NCBI RefSeq assembly: GCF_011008905.1
Contig: NZ_JAAIVI010000020.1
Span: 248,001 to 312,000 of the forward strand
Source of the DNA: Wenzhouxiangella sp. XN201
GTDB taxonomy: Bacteria; Pseudomonadota; Gammaproteobacteria; Xanthomonadales; Wenzhouxiangellaceae
Direction of reading: 5' to 3'
Length of the DNA: 64,000 bases
In this document: in pieces, positions 10,279 to 20,612 of the stretch
Position numbering within the stretch: position 1 is the first letter of the stretch
Layout: every line of letters begins with the position of its first letter
Translations under genes and position numbers: made by a program
The notes under the pieces: model-generated
What the model was told of the DNA's origin: nothing
The model's database searches: none
The model's input: only the letters and a program-made list of their open reading frames with translations

Positions 10279-10766
10279 TGCGAATCCTCGGCCTCGATCC
10301 CGGCTCCCGCAGAACCGGTGTCGGCATCATCGAGGGCGAGCGGCTGATCCACGCCGAGACGATCAATCTCGGCGGTGGCCCGATGCCGGAGCGGCTGGGG
10401 TTGATCTTCACCGAGGTTCAGCGCCTGATTGCCGAGTATCAACCGACGGTAGCGGCGGTCGAGACGGTTTTCATGAGCCGTAACGCGCAGGCGGCGATCA
10501 AGCTCGGCCAGGCGCGCGGCGCGGCCATCTGCGCGGCCGTCGGGGCCGGGCTGGAAGTGTACGAATATGCGCCGCGCGCCATCAAGCAGGCCATCGTCGG
10601 ACGGGGCGGCGCGGCCAAGGAGCAGATTCAACACATGACGCGCGCCCTGCTCAAGATCGACGCTGACCTGGGCGAGGACGCTCATGATGCGCTGGCTGCG
10701 GCGCTGTGCCATCATCACACCGCCCAGACTGCCAGCCGACTGCCCCCGGGAGTGGTATTGCGATGA
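10278..10766 (+). CDS. ruvC: Crossover junction endodeoxyribonuclease RuvC
   Basis: RuvC resolves Holliday junctions produced in recombination. The 162-residue product begins [16 protein letters not shown], giving the catalytic Asp7. It then has AAVETVFMSRNAQAAIKLGQ with the catalytic Glu and ends with a C-terminal HDALAAAL Asp motif. ATG 10278 was chosen because it makes the typical family length and overlaps the yebC stop. Its own stop overlaps the ruvA start by 4 bp (ATGA), which fits translational coupling. Confidence 0.97.
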   Translation: MRILGLDPGSRRTGVGIIEGERLIHAETINLGGGPMPERLGLIFTEVQRLIAEYQPTVAAVETVFMSRNAQAAIKLGQARGAAICAAVGAGLEVYEYAPRAIKQAIVGRGGAAKEQIQHMTRALLKIDADLGEDAHDALAAALCHHHTAQTASRLPPGVVLR

Positions 10767-11343
10767 TCGTGCGCCTGTCCGGAACCCTGATCCAGCGTGA
10801 GCCGCCGGCGCTGACCATCGATGTCGGTGGCGTCGGCTACGAAGTCGAGGCACCGCTCAACGTCTTCGACCGTCTGCCGGCCGACGGCGAGCCGGTGACC
10901 GTGCTCACCCACCTGGTGGTGCGCGAGGATGCGCACACGCTCTACGGATTCACGCACGAGTCCGACCGCCGGCTGTTTCGCGAATTGCTCAAGGTCTCCG
11001 GTATCGGGCCGCGCCTGGCCCTGGCCATTCTTTCCGGCGTCAGCGGCGAGGACTTCGCCCTGATGGTCGAGGCCGGCGACAGCCAGGCCCTGACCCGCCT
11101 GCCGGGCATCGGCAAGAAGACCGCCGAGCGGCTGATTCTGGAAATGCGCGGGCGAATTTCCGACCTGGGCGGTGATGCCGGCACCTCGAACAAGCCCGGC
11201 GATGCCGGCGCTGAGGCGCGCGCTGCGCTGACGGCGCTGGGCTACTCGGCATCCGAGGCGCTGAAAATGGTCCAGTCCGTGGCCGATCCCGAACTGTCCT
11301 CCGAAGCCTTGATCCGCGCTGCGCTCAAGAAGAAGATGCAGGG

Positions 11344-11347
<4 letters not shown>
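10763..11347 (+). CDS. ruvA: Holliday junction branch-migration protein RuvA
   Basis: The 194-residue subunit binds the four-way junction and recruits the RuvB motor. The N-terminal OB fold starts [15 protein letters not shown] and includes [13 protein letters not shown]. The central helix-hairpin-helix pair is visible as [14 protein letters not shown] and [16 protein letters not shown], and the last 45 residues form the RuvB-binding domain III after a flexible [10 protein letters not shown] linker. The start at 10763 overlaps the ruvC stop, and the end overlaps the ruvB start. Confidence 0.97.
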
Positions 11348-12380
<1,033 letters not shown>

Positions 12381-12384
<4 letters not shown>

Positions 12385-12802
12385 GCGACCAACCCTTCCG
12401 CTACCGCGTCTATTGGGAAGACACGGACGCCGGCGGCGTGGTCTACCACGCCCGCTACCTGGCCTTTTTCGAACGGGCGCGGTCGGACTGGCTGATGGCG
12501 ATGGGATTTCCGCAGGTACCGATGCGCGAGCGCGACAATCGCCTGTTCGTCGTGCGGCGCATCGACATCCGATTCGTCGCCCCGGCCCGGCTCGAGGATG
12601 AACTCGCGATCAGGATCGACGTCGAACACCTGCGAAGCGCCTCGCTGACCTTCGACCAGCACATGCACCGGGTCGGCGATGAGCAGCTTCTGGCCACGGC
12701 CCGGGTCGACGCCGCCTGCCTGGCTGCCGACCGCTTCGCGCCGGCGCGCATGCCCGAAGACCTGCGCACGGCCATCCAACAACAACAGCAACGGGACAAA
12801 CA

Positions 12803-12806
<4 letters not shown>
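12381..12806 (+). CDS. ybgC: Acyl-CoA thioesterase YbgC (tol-pal cluster)
   Basis: The 141-residue hotdog-fold thioesterase has the diagnostic [24 protein letters not shown] segment, split here as [14 protein letters not shown] then [10 protein letters not shown], in which the Asp is catalytic. YbgC hydrolyses acyl-CoA or acyl-ACP and is linked to phospholipid metabolism near the Tol-Pal complex. It overlaps ruvB by 4 bp and tolQ by 4 bp, the arrangement usual for the tol operon of gammaproteobacteria. Confidence 0.94.
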
Positions 12807-13492
<686 letters not shown>

Positions 13493-13493
13493 G

Positions 13494-13931
13494 ATGTCGG
13501 ATCAACCCTACATCCGGCGGCGGCGCAAGCAGATGTCGGAAATCAACGTCGTGCCCTACATCGACGTGATGCTGGTGCTTTTGATCATCTTCATGGTCAC
13601 CGCACCGCTAATGAATCTGGGCGTTGAAGTCGAGTTGCCCACCGGGTCGGCCGAGCCGCTGTCGGACCAGGGTGATCCGCTGATGGTCTCGGTGACCGCC
13701 TCCGGCGACATGTATCTCGATACCGGCGATGCGCCGGAGCTGGTCGATGGCGAGACCCTGGTGGCCACCGTCGGTGCCATCGTCGAGCGCAATCCACAAC
13801 TGCAGGTGACCGTCAGCGGTGACCGCGAAGTCGCCTACGAGCACATCTACCGCGCCATGGTCCACCTGCAGCGCGCTGGCGTGGCCTCCGTGGGTCTGGT
13901 GGGCGATCCCGAGTCAGAACAAGAAGAGTGA
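13494..13931 (+). CDS. tolR: Tol-Pal system protein TolR
   Basis: The 145-residue ExbD/TolR family protein has a short cytoplasmic N-terminus, one transmembrane helix (VVPYIDVMLVLLIIFMVTAP) with the proton-conducting Asp, and a periplasmic domain. It works with TolQ to transduce proton-motive force to TolA. One base separates it from tolQ, but 185 bp of word-repeat palindrome separate it from tolA, which is unusual for this otherwise tightly packed operon. Confidence 0.96.
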   Translation: MSDQPYIRRRRKQMSEINVVPYIDVMLVLLIIFMVTAPLMNLGVEVELPTGSAEPLSDQGDPLMVSVTASGDMYLDTGDAPELVDGETLVATVGAIVERNPQLQVTVSGDREVAYEHIYRAMVHLQRAGVASVGLVGDPESEQEE

Positions 13932-14116
13932 GCGTTTTCTGCGGTCCAAGCGGTTTCTGGAACCGCAGATTTCGCAGATTCGCGCAGATTGAAAAAGGAC
14001 ATGATGAGAATCCAGAGTTTCCTGTTGCGCTCTCGCGCTCACTCCGCCGTCTCGTTTACGACTTCTCATGAATCTGCGTCAATCTGCGAAATCTGCGGTT
14101 CCCGGAACTGAAAGCC
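13932..14116. repeat. Word-repeat palindrome (AACCGCAGATT) inside the tol operon
   Basis: The left arm at 13959-13990 contains AACCGCAGATT followed by two further CGCAGATT words. The right arm at 14071-14103 is its near-exact reverse complement. The approximately 80-bp centre has no ORF of interest. A sister element with the same word lies at 58898-59049. In the transcript the arms would form a long stem between tolR and tolA. Confidence 0.8.
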
Positions 14117-15028
14117 ATGATTGACCCCCAGCGAAAACAGGCCATCAAGGACGGATTGACAGCCTTCGGGCTGGCGATTGCCGTGCACCTGGGCTTTGTC
14201 CTGGTGCTGCTGTTCGGCACCTGGGACTGGCAGCCGTTCGAGCATCGCCCCGTGCCGGTTCGCGTCACCCTGGTCGACCAGGGCCCGACGATGGTCGAGC
14301 AGCCCGAAGCCGTCGAAGAGGCCGTGGACGAAGCCGAGCGTCAGCGCGAGGAAGAGCTCGAACGGCAGCGCCAGGAGGAACTGGAACAACAGCGCCAGGA
14401 AGAAGAGGCGGAGCGCCAGCGCCAGGCGGAACTCGAGCAGCAGCGCCAGGAAGAAGCCGAGCGTCGCCGCCTCGAGGAGGCCGAAGCGGCACGCCGCCGC
14501 GAGGCCGAACGCGAGCGCTTGCGCCAGGCCGAGGAAGAACGTCGCCAGGCCGAGGCCGAGCGCCAGCGCGAGCTCGAGGAGCTGCGGCGCCAGCGCGAGG
14601 CCGCACAGCGCGAGCGCGAGGAACAGGAGCGGCGCCTGCAGGAACTGGCGGAGCGCCGTGAGCGCCAGGAAGAGGAGCAGGCCGCTGAGGAGGAGGCAGA
14701 GCGCCTGCGCCTGGCCCAGGAAGAGGCCGCCGCCGATGCGCGACGGGCCACCCTGGGTGAGGAATACACCAGCACCATCCGCGAACTGGTCCGCCGCAAC
14801 TGGATCCGGCCGCCAACCACTGCGCCCGGTGTACGCTGTGATATCCGCGTCATGCAGATTCCGGGCGGGGAAATCATTGATGCCACCGTTGTCTCACCCT
14901 GCAACGCCGACGAAGCCACCCGCCGCTCGATTACGGCGGCTGTACTGCGAGTCGGTACGTTACCCTACCGAGGTTATGAAGATGTCTTTGCGCGTGAAAT
15001 CGTTTTTACCTTCGTTTACGACGGCTAG
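14117..15028 (+). CDS. tolA: Cell envelope integrity protein TolA
   Basis: The 303-residue protein links the inner-membrane TolQR motor to TolB and Pal. It has one N-terminal transmembrane segment (LTAFGLAIAVHLGFVLVLLF). A long Glu/Gln/Arg-rich helical domain runs from about residue 70 to 215, with many ERQRQEE-type repeats. The compact C-terminal domain (TSTIRELVRRNWIRPP, VRCDIRVMQIPGGEI, SITAAVLRVGTLPY) contains two Cys able to form the usual disulfide. The 3' end overlaps the start of tolB by about 50 bp in another frame. Confidence 0.95.
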   Translation: MIDPQRKQAIKDGLTAFGLAIAVHLGFVLVLLFGTWDWQPFEHRPVPVRVTLVDQGPTMVEQPEAVEEAVDEAERQREEELERQRQEELEQQRQEEEAERQRQAELEQQRQEEAERRRLEEAEAARRREAERERLRQAEEERRQAEAERQRELEELRRQREAAQREREEQERRLQELAERRERQEEEQAAEEEAERLRLAQEEAAADARRATLGEEYTSTIRELVRRNWIRPPTTAPGVRCDIRVMQIPGGEIIDATVVSPCNADEATRRSITAAVLRVGTLPYRGYEDVFAREIVFTFVYDG

Positions 15029-16313
15029 CCTGCTGCTGGCGATTCTGTTTTGGGGCTCAGCGTCGGCGCAATTGCGCATCGAGATCGTCGACGGCGTCGA
15101 GGGCGCCATGCCGATTGCCGTGGCGCCGTTCGCCTGGAATTCGGACATGCCCGGGCCCGACGAGGGCGTGGCCGACATCGTCAGCGCCGACCTGCACCGC
15201 TCCGGCCTGTTCGATCCGATGGATCAGGCGCAGATGGTCGACCGGCCGACCCGTCCGCCGGAAGTTCGTTTCGGCACCTGGCGGCTGCTCAAGGTCGACC
15301 ACCTGGTGATCGGCTCGGTGCGGGATACCAGTGACGGCACCGGCTACGAGATCGAGTACCACCTGCTCGACGTGCATTCCGGCCGGGTCCTGCTGTCGCA
15401 GGCCTTGTCCGTGGGCCTGGGCAATCTGCGTTTCGGTGCACATCGCGTCGCCGATGCCGTCTACGAGGAGCTGATGGGCGTTCCGGGGGCTTTTGCCACT
15501 CGCATCGCCTATGTGGTGGTCCGCGGTTCGGGTACCGAGGACGAACGCTTCGAACTGGTGGTGGCCGACGCCGACGGCCACAGTCCACAAACCGTGGTGC
15601 GCAATACCCAGCCGATCCTGTCGCCGGCCTGGTCGCCGGATGCGCGCAAGCTGGCCTATGTTTCCTTCGCCACGGGCCGTTCGCAGATCATCGTCCAGGA
15701 TCTGTATACCGGCCAGAACCGGGTCGTCAGCGCTGAGCGCGGCATCAACGGCGCGCCGGCCTTCTCCCCCGACGGCCGCAAACTGGCCGTCAGCCTGTCC
15801 CGTGGCGGCAGCCCCGATATCTGGCTCATCGATCTCGAAAGCGGCCAATCCCGCCGCCTGACCACGCACTGGTCGATCGACACCGAACCGGCGTGGTCGC
15901 CCGACGGCGAACGCATCTATTTCACCTCCGACCGGGCCGGCCGGCCGCAGATCTACGTAATGGATGTCGACGGCGACGAGGCCGAGCGGGTCACCTGGGA
16001 GGGCCGCTATAACGCAAACGCCTCGATCGGCCTGGAAGAGCGTTATCTGGCGAGCATTTTCAGCGAAGGCAACCAGGACTTCCGGATTGCCATCCATGAT
16101 CGCGAAACGGAGCGATTGCGTGTATTATCTGACGGTCGGCTCGATGAATCGCCGAGCTTCGCGCCTAATGGCAGCATGGTGCTGTATGCAACGCGACGTG
16201 GTGGCAAAAGCGAGTTGGCAGCCGTGTCGGCCGATGGTCGGGTCCGCCAACGGCTCGTCCTGAGCGAGGGTGACGAAGTTCGGGAGCCGGCCTGGTCACC
16301 ATTGATTCGATAA
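14982..16313 (+). CDS. tolB: Tol-Pal system periplasmic protein TolB
   Basis: TolB is the periplasmic beta-propeller partner of Pal and TolA. The product has a signal peptide (FTTASLLLAILFWGSASAQ), an N-terminal alpha/beta domain (IAVAPFAWNSD) and six WD40-like repeats of the form PAWSPDARKLAYVSF, PAFSPDGRKLAVSL, PAWSPDGERIYFTSD. I prefer ATG 14982 (MSLRVKSF), because AGG at 14971-14973 gives a normal spacer; ATG 14976 is the alternative. The same frame stays open far upstream through tolA, but that stretch is only a shadow of TolA's repetitive codons. The mature protein has the usual family size. Confidence 0.93.
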   Translation: MSLRVKSFLPSFTTASLLLAILFWGSASAQLRIEIVDGVEGAMPIAVAPFAWNSDMPGPDEGVADIVSADLHRSGLFDPMDQAQMVDRPTRPPEVRFGTWRLLKVDHLVIGSVRDTSDGTGYEIEYHLLDVHSGRVLLSQALSVGLGNLRFGAHRVADAVYEELMGVPGAFATRIAYVVVRGSGTEDERFELVVADADGHSPQTVVRNTQPILSPAWSPDARKLAYVSFATGRSQIIVQDLYTGQNRVVSAERGINGAPAFSPDGRKLAVSLSRGGSPDIWLIDLESGQSRRLTTHWSIDTEPAWSPDGERIYFTSDRAGRPQIYVMDVDGDEAERVTWEGRYNANASIGLEERYLASIFSEGNQDFRIAIHDRETERLRVLSDGRLDESPSFAPNGSMVLYATRRGGKSELAAVSADGRVRQRLVLSEGDEVREPAWSPLIR

Positions 16314-16366
16314 TCATGAAAAAAAGAGTTGCCCCAACAAATGCCTGTCCAATTCCAGGAGGTAGC

Positions 16367-16897
16367 ATGAAGACTGCACTGCGTTTCATCTCCCTGATCA
16401 TGCTGGCCGCCATTCTGGCCGCCTGTGCGAGGGAGACGGTTGAAGAACCTGAAGCCCCGGAACCGCCGCCGCCTGCCGAGCCGGCACCGGAACCTGAAAC
16501 CGATCGTCTCGATCCGCGTGATTTCACCGATCCGCGCAATCTCGACAATTCCGACAGCGTGCTGAGCCAGCGCGTGATCTACTTCGAATTCGATCGCTCG
16601 AACGTGCGTTCGCAGTTCCGGCCGATCATCGAGGCGCACGCCGAATACCTGCGAGCCAATCCGTCGGCTCGGGTCATGCTCGAGGGCCATGCCGACGAGC
16701 GCGGTTCGCGCGAGTACAACCTCGGCCTGGGCGAGCGTCGTGGTGACTCCGTGCGGGAATTGCTCGAGTCCAATCGCGTCTCGTCGGATCAGCTCGAAGT
16801 CGTCAGCTACGGCGAAGAGCGTCCGGTCTGCCGCGAAAGCAACGATGGTTGCTGGGAGCGCAATCGTCGCGTGGAGATCGTCTACACGGCGCGATGA
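16367..16897 (+). CDS. pal: Peptidoglycan-associated lipoprotein Pal
   Basis: The 176-residue outer-membrane lipoprotein has a lipobox ending LAAC with Cys20, a Pro/Glu-rich linker (EAPEPPPPAEPAPEPE) and an OmpA-like domain (VIYFEFDRSNVRSQF, LEGHADERGSREYNLGLGER, RRVEIVY) that binds meso-diaminopimelate of peptidoglycan. AGGAGG at 16357-16362 sits 4 bases before ATG 16367 and decides the start over an upstream in-frame ATG. It is followed with a 4-bp overlap by cpoB. Confidence 0.96.
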   Translation: MKTALRFISLIMLAAILAACARETVEEPEAPEPPPPAEPAPEPETDRLDPRDFTDPRNLDNSDSVLSQRVIYFEFDRSNVRSQFRPIIEAHAEYLRANPSARVMLEGHADERGSREYNLGLGERRGDSVRELLESNRVSSDQLEVVSYGEERPVCRESNDGCWERNRRVEIVYTAR

Positions 16898-17745
16898 TGT
16901 CATTGCGTACTGTCACATCGGTCGCACTGATTGCGGCGGTCGGCCTCGGGCCGGCCGCCGTGATTCCGGCAAACGCGCAGGACGACAGCAGCGACCTGGT
17001 CTACGAAGTCCAGGCCCTGCTCGAGGAGGTGCGTGAACTCAGGGGCATGGTCGAGTCGCAACAGCGCGAGCTCGAAAATCTGCACCGGCGCCAGCGCGAC
17101 CAGTATCTCGATCTTGATCGTCGGCTGCAGGAAATCGAGCAGGGCGAGCGATCCGCGTCGAGGAGCCAGGCGCCAGCGCGTTCCGAAGACAGGCAGGCAG
17201 CATCTCAGCCAGTCGAGCCGGTGAGCGAGCCCGCGTCTTCGGGTTCCGCCCCGTCGGACGTCCCCGAAGTGCGCGAACCGATCGATGCGCGGGCCGAGAT
17301 CACCCCGTTGGCCCAGCCTTCGGACGGTGGCGCGCGCGACCTTGAGCCGGCTGGTGAGGAAGAAAAGGCGGCCTACGAAAGGGCCTTCCGGGCGCTACGT
17401 GAAACGCGCTATGCCGATGCGGCGGAAGGGTTTGCATCCTTCCTTGATACCTACCCCGATTCGTCATATGCGCCCAACGCACTCTACTGGTTGGCCGAAA
17501 CCTATTACGTCACGCGCGATTTCGACACCGCGCTCGACCATTTCGACGAACTCCTGGAACACTTTCCAGACAGTTCCAAGCAGGGGGACGCCCTGCTCAA
17601 GATCGGTTTCAGCCACTACGAGCAGGAGCGCTGGAACGAAGCTCGCGCGGCGCTCGAGCAGGTGCGCAGCCAGTATCCCGGTACCACCCTGGCGCGGCTG
17701 GCCGAAGGGCGGCTGCGGGACATGCGGCTCGCCGGGCATTACTGA
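16894..17745 (+). CDS. cpoB: Cell division coordinator CpoB (YbgF)
   Basis: The 283-residue periplasmic protein has a signal peptide (SVALIAAVGLGPAAVIPANAQ). A coiled coil at about residues 30-85 (QALLEEVRELRGMVESQQRE) fits the trimerisation domain. A Ser/Ala/Pro-rich linker follows, then three TPR-like repeats at the C-terminus (AYERAFRALRETRYADAAEG, NALYWLAETYYVTRDFDTAL, GDALLKIGFSHYEQERWNEA). CpoB binds TolA and coordinates outer-membrane constriction with PBP1B. The ATG at 16894 overlaps the pal stop by 4 bp. It is the last gene of the tol cluster. Confidence 0.93.
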   Translation: MMSLRTVTSVALIAAVGLGPAAVIPANAQDDSSDLVYEVQALLEEVRELRGMVESQQRELENLHRRQRDQYLDLDRRLQEIEQGERSASRSQAPARSEDRQAASQPVEPVSEPASSGSAPSDVPEVREPIDARAEITPLAQPSDGGARDLEPAGEEEKAAYERAFRALRETRYADAAEGFASFLDTYPDSSYAPNALYWLAETYYVTRDFDTALDHFDELLEHFPDSSKQGDALLKIGFSHYEQERWNEARAALEQVRSQYPGTTLARLAEGRLRDMRLAGHY

Positions 17746-17757
17746 CCCCCGTCAGCC

Positions 17758-18618
17758 ATGATCGACACCGTCGTCTTCCCAGTCGCCGGGCTCGGCACAC
17801 GTTTTCTTCCCGCTACCAAGGCCATTCCGAAGGAAATGCTGCCGGTGGTCGACAAGCCGCTGATCCAGTATGGCGTCGAGGAAGCAGTGGCTGCAGGCGC
17901 AACGCGCCTGGTGTTCGTGACCGGTCGTACCAAGAATGCAATCGCCGATCATTTCGACATGGCCTTCGAGCTCGAGACCGAACTCGAACAGCGCGGCAAG
18001 CACGAATTGCTGGAGGTCGCGCGCCAGACCGTGCCGGACGGTGTCGAATGCCTGTACGTTCGCCAGCGCCAGGCGCTGGGTCTGGGGCACGCCGTGCGAT
18101 GTGCCCGTTCCCTGGTGTCCGGCGAGGCCTTCGGCCTGATCCTGCCCGACGACCTGATCGACAACGGCGGTGACGGGGTGCTGGCCCAGCTTGTTCGGCA
18201 TCACGAACAGACTGGCGCCTCGGTGATCAGCGTCGAGGAAGTTCCGCGCGAGAAGACCAGTTCCTACGGCGTGGTCGATGTCGAGTCCTTCACCGGGCGC
18301 AGCGGCCGGATTTGCGGCATGGTCGAAAAGCCCGAACCCGCCGAGGCACCGTCCAACCTGGCCATCGTCGGCCGCTACGTGCTCGATGCGCGTATCTTCG
18401 AACTTCTCGAAGAGACCCGCCCCGACCAACGGGGTGAAATCCAGATCACCGACGCCATCGCCAGCCTGCTTCAGGAGCGCCCCGTCGATGCCTACCGGTT
18501 CGAGGGCCGGCACTACGACTGCGGCTCCAAGCTGGGCTTCCTGCAGGCCACCGTCGACCTGGGCCGCAAGCATCCCGAGCTTGGCGGCGAATTCTCCGCC
18601 TGGCTTGAAAATCAATAA
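17758..18618 (+). CDS. galU: UTP-glucose-1-phosphate uridylyltransferase GalU
   Basis: The 286-residue nucleotidyltransferase makes UDP-glucose for polysaccharide and LPS synthesis. The N-terminal signature GLGTRFLPATKAIPKEMLPV is complete. It is followed by KPLIQYGVEEAVAAGA, the LILPDDLID metal-site segment, MVEKPEPAEAPSNLAIVGRY and GEIQITDAIASL. The length is typical. It starts 12 bp after cpoB, so it may be co-transcribed with the tol genes. Confidence 0.95.
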   Translation: MIDTVVFPVAGLGTRFLPATKAIPKEMLPVVDKPLIQYGVEEAVAAGATRLVFVTGRTKNAIADHFDMAFELETELEQRGKHELLEVARQTVPDGVECLYVRQRQALGLGHAVRCARSLVSGEAFGLILPDDLIDNGGDGVLAQLVRHHEQTGASVISVEEVPREKTSSYGVVDVESFTGRSGRICGMVEKPEPAEAPSNLAIVGRYVLDARIFELLEETRPDQRGEIQITDAIASLLQERPVDAYRFEGRHYDCGSKLGFLQATVDLGRKHPELGGEFSAWLENQ

Positions 18619-18772
18619 ACCACGGAAAGCACGGAATCGGCTTCAGATTCGAAGTTCAGACAACGAATTTTTGTGCTTGCGTTTCGGTCGCTTGAAGCTG
18701 AACGGCAAGAGTCAAGTTCTTCCTTCCGTGTTCTTCCGTGTTCTTCCGTGTTCTTCCGTGTATTCCGTGGTT
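18619..18772. repeat. Word-repeat palindrome (CCACGGAA / TTCCGTG)
   Basis: The left arm begins directly after the galU stop codon with CCACGGAAAGCACGGAA. The right arm at 18722-18772 iterates the 10-mer TTCTTCCGTG about four times and ends TTCCGTGGTT. The arms are complementary across an approximately 85-bp centre without an ORF. The design matches the AACCGCAGATT elements, but the word differs. Confidence 0.8.
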
Positions 18773-18802
18773 CCCAAACCGATTTGATCAAGAGAGAAGC
18801 AA

Positions 18803-19612
18803 ATGCAATTGAATGAACTGCTGCCGCGTGTGCGTGAGGCCGTGGCCGAAGCCGGTGCGGCGATCATGGCCGTCTATGACGATCCGGCCACCACCGAGGT
18901 CATCGACAAGGACGACAACAGTCCTTTGACCGAGGCCGATCTGGCCGCCAACCGGATCCTGGTCGAGCGGCTCGAGGCGCTCACGCCTGAAGTTCCGATC
19001 CTGTCGGAAGAATCGAAACAGGCGCCCTGGTCACAGCGGAAGCAGTGGCGGGAACTGTGGGTCGTCGATCCGCTCGACGGTACGCGCGAGTTTCTCAAGC
19101 GCAATGGCGAATTCACGGTCAACGTCGCCCTGGTTCGAGATCACCGGCCGGTGCTGGGGGTCGTCTATGCCCCGGCGCTGGATCGCTGGTATTTCGCCTC
19201 CATCGAGGACGGCGCCTGGCGTCAGGACGATGATCGTGATCCGGTGCGCATTGAGGTGGGTGAAAAGCAGTTCGATCGCCCCTGGCAGGTGGTCGGGAGT
19301 CGTTCACACAACACCCGCGAGGTCGAGGATTTCGTGGCCCGTCTGGGCGCGGCCGAATTCGTCGCTATGGGCAGCTCGCTCAAGCTTTGCCTGGTTGCCG
19401 ACGGTTCGGCCGACATCTATCCGCGCCTGGGGCCGACCAGTGAATGGGATACCTGTGCCGCGCAGGCGATCGTCGAAGCCGCCGGCGGGATAGTGGTCAA
19501 TGCCGAAACCGGCGAACCCCTGACCTACAACGCCCGCGAGGAAGTGCTCAACCCCTGGTTCATTGTCTGTCGGGATCCTGATCCGGCGTGGTTCGGGGCG
19601 GCGAAGGCCTGA
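18803..19612 (+). CDS. cysQ: 3'(2'),5'-bisphosphate nucleotidase CysQ
   Basis: The 269-residue inositol-monophosphatase-superfamily enzyme hydrolyses 3'-phosphoadenosine 5'-phosphate, a by-product of sulfate assimilation. It has the metal-binding motifs SPLTEADLAAN, SEESKQ and WVVDPLDGTREFLKRNGEFT, and the C-terminal GPTSEWDTCAAQAIVEAAGG. The length is normal. It stands alone between the palindromic repeat and the convergent SPFH gene. An AGAGAGAAGC stretch upstream provides a weak SD. Confidence 0.92.
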   Translation: MQLNELLPRVREAVAEAGAAIMAVYDDPATTEVIDKDDNSPLTEADLAANRILVERLEALTPEVPILSEESKQAPWSQRKQWRELWVVDPLDGTREFLKRNGEFTVNVALVRDHRPVLGVVYAPALDRWYFASIEDGAWRQDDDRDPVRIEVGEKQFDRPWQVVGSRSHNTREVEDFVARLGAAEFVAMGSSLKLCLVADGSADIYPRLGPTSEWDTCAAQAIVEAAGGIVVNAETGEPLTYNAREEVLNPWFIVCRDPDPAWFGAAKA

Positions 19613-19640
19613 GCCCGTCGTCGCCCCCGGTTTCGTGACT

Positions 19641-20573
19641 TCAGGCCGCGGGTGACTTGACGGTCTTGTTGAGGGTCTGGGCCAGGCCGGCGACGACGCC
19701 GCCGATGTCCGACAGTTCGGCCGGCAGGATGAGCGTGTTGGTTTCCTTGGCCAGTTTGCCGAACTCCCCGACGTACTGTTCAGCGATGCGCAGGCTCACG
19801 GCATCGCTGCCGCCGGGCTGGTTGATGGCCGTGGCGATCCGCTCAATACCGGCCGCGGTTGCTTCGGCGATCAGGCGAATTTCTTCCGAACGACCCTTGG
19901 CCTCGTTGATCTGCTTCTGCATGTCGCCTTCGGAGACATTGATGGTTTCCTGCTTCATGCCTTGTGAAACATTGATCTTGGCCTCGCGTGCACCCTCCGA
20001 TTCCGCCACCACGGCGCGGCGTTCGCGCTCGGCCCGCATCTGCTTCTCCAGTGCGTCACGAATGGTCTCGGGCAGGACGATGTCGGCCACTTCGTAACGC
20101 AGCACCTTGATACCCCAGGGCTCGGAGGCCTCGGACAGCACTTCGACCACCTTCTCGTTGATGATCACGCGCTCCTCGAAGCTCTTGTCCAGTTCGGTCT
20201 GGCCGATGACCGAACGCAGCGTGGTCTGGGCCAGCTGGATGGCGGCGAAGCGGTAGTTTTCGATGCCGTAGGAGGCCAGGCGGGCGTCAATGACCTGCAT
20301 GTAGATGACGCCGTCGACGTGGATCTGGATATTGTCCTTGGTGACGCAGGCCTGCTGCGGTACGTCGATCGCTTCTTCCTTGAGCGTGTGCTTGTAGGCG
20401 ACCTTGTCGACGAAGGGGATCATCAGGTGAAAGCCAGCGTCGAGCACGCTGTGGAAACGACCCAGGCGCTCGATCACGTAGGCGGAGCGCTGCGGAACGA
20501 TCTGGGCGGTCTTGACCACTGCGATGATGACGATCGCCAGGATGATCAGTGAAAGTGTGGTTGCAAAGTCCAT
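19641..20573 (-). CDS. SPFH/stomatin-family membrane protein (QmcA-like)
   Basis: The 310-residue protein has an N-terminal membrane anchor (LSLIILAIVIIAVVKTA) and an SPFH/band-7 domain (RSAYVIERLGRFHSVLDAGFHLMIPFVDKVAYKHTLKEEAIDVP). A long helical coiled coil follows and the chain ends with VVAGLAQTLNKTV. Such proteins form large microdomain cages in the inner membrane and modulate membrane proteases or fluidity. The next leftward gene upstream (20613-21089) encodes an NfeD-type partner, the usual pairing for this family, so both probably form one leftward operon. Confidence 0.88.
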   Translation of the reverse strand: MDFATTLSLIILAIVIIAVVKTAQIVPQRSAYVIERLGRFHSVLDAGFHLMIPFVDKVAYKHTLKEEAIDVPQQACVTKDNIQIHVDGVIYMQVIDARLASYGIENYRFAAIQLAQTTLRSVIGQTELDKSFEERVIINEKVVEVLSEASEPWGIKVLRYEVADIVLPETIRDALEKQMRAERERRAVVAESEGAREAKINVSQGMKQETINVSEGDMQKQINEAKGRSEEIRLIAEATAAGIERIATAINQPGGSDAVSLRIAEQYVGEFGKLAKETNTLILPAELSDIGGVVAGLAQTLNKTVKSPAA

Positions 20574-20612
20574 GGATGGATCCCTCTGGAATGACGGTGA
20601 TGAAAAAGCCGA

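Noticed and set aside
14178-14981. Long open frame running through tolA into tolB, which would give a 711-residue TolB
   Set aside because: The first 260-odd codons are a frame-shifted reading of TolA's repetitive Glu/Arg codons. TolB has its own start and signal peptide at 14976-14982.
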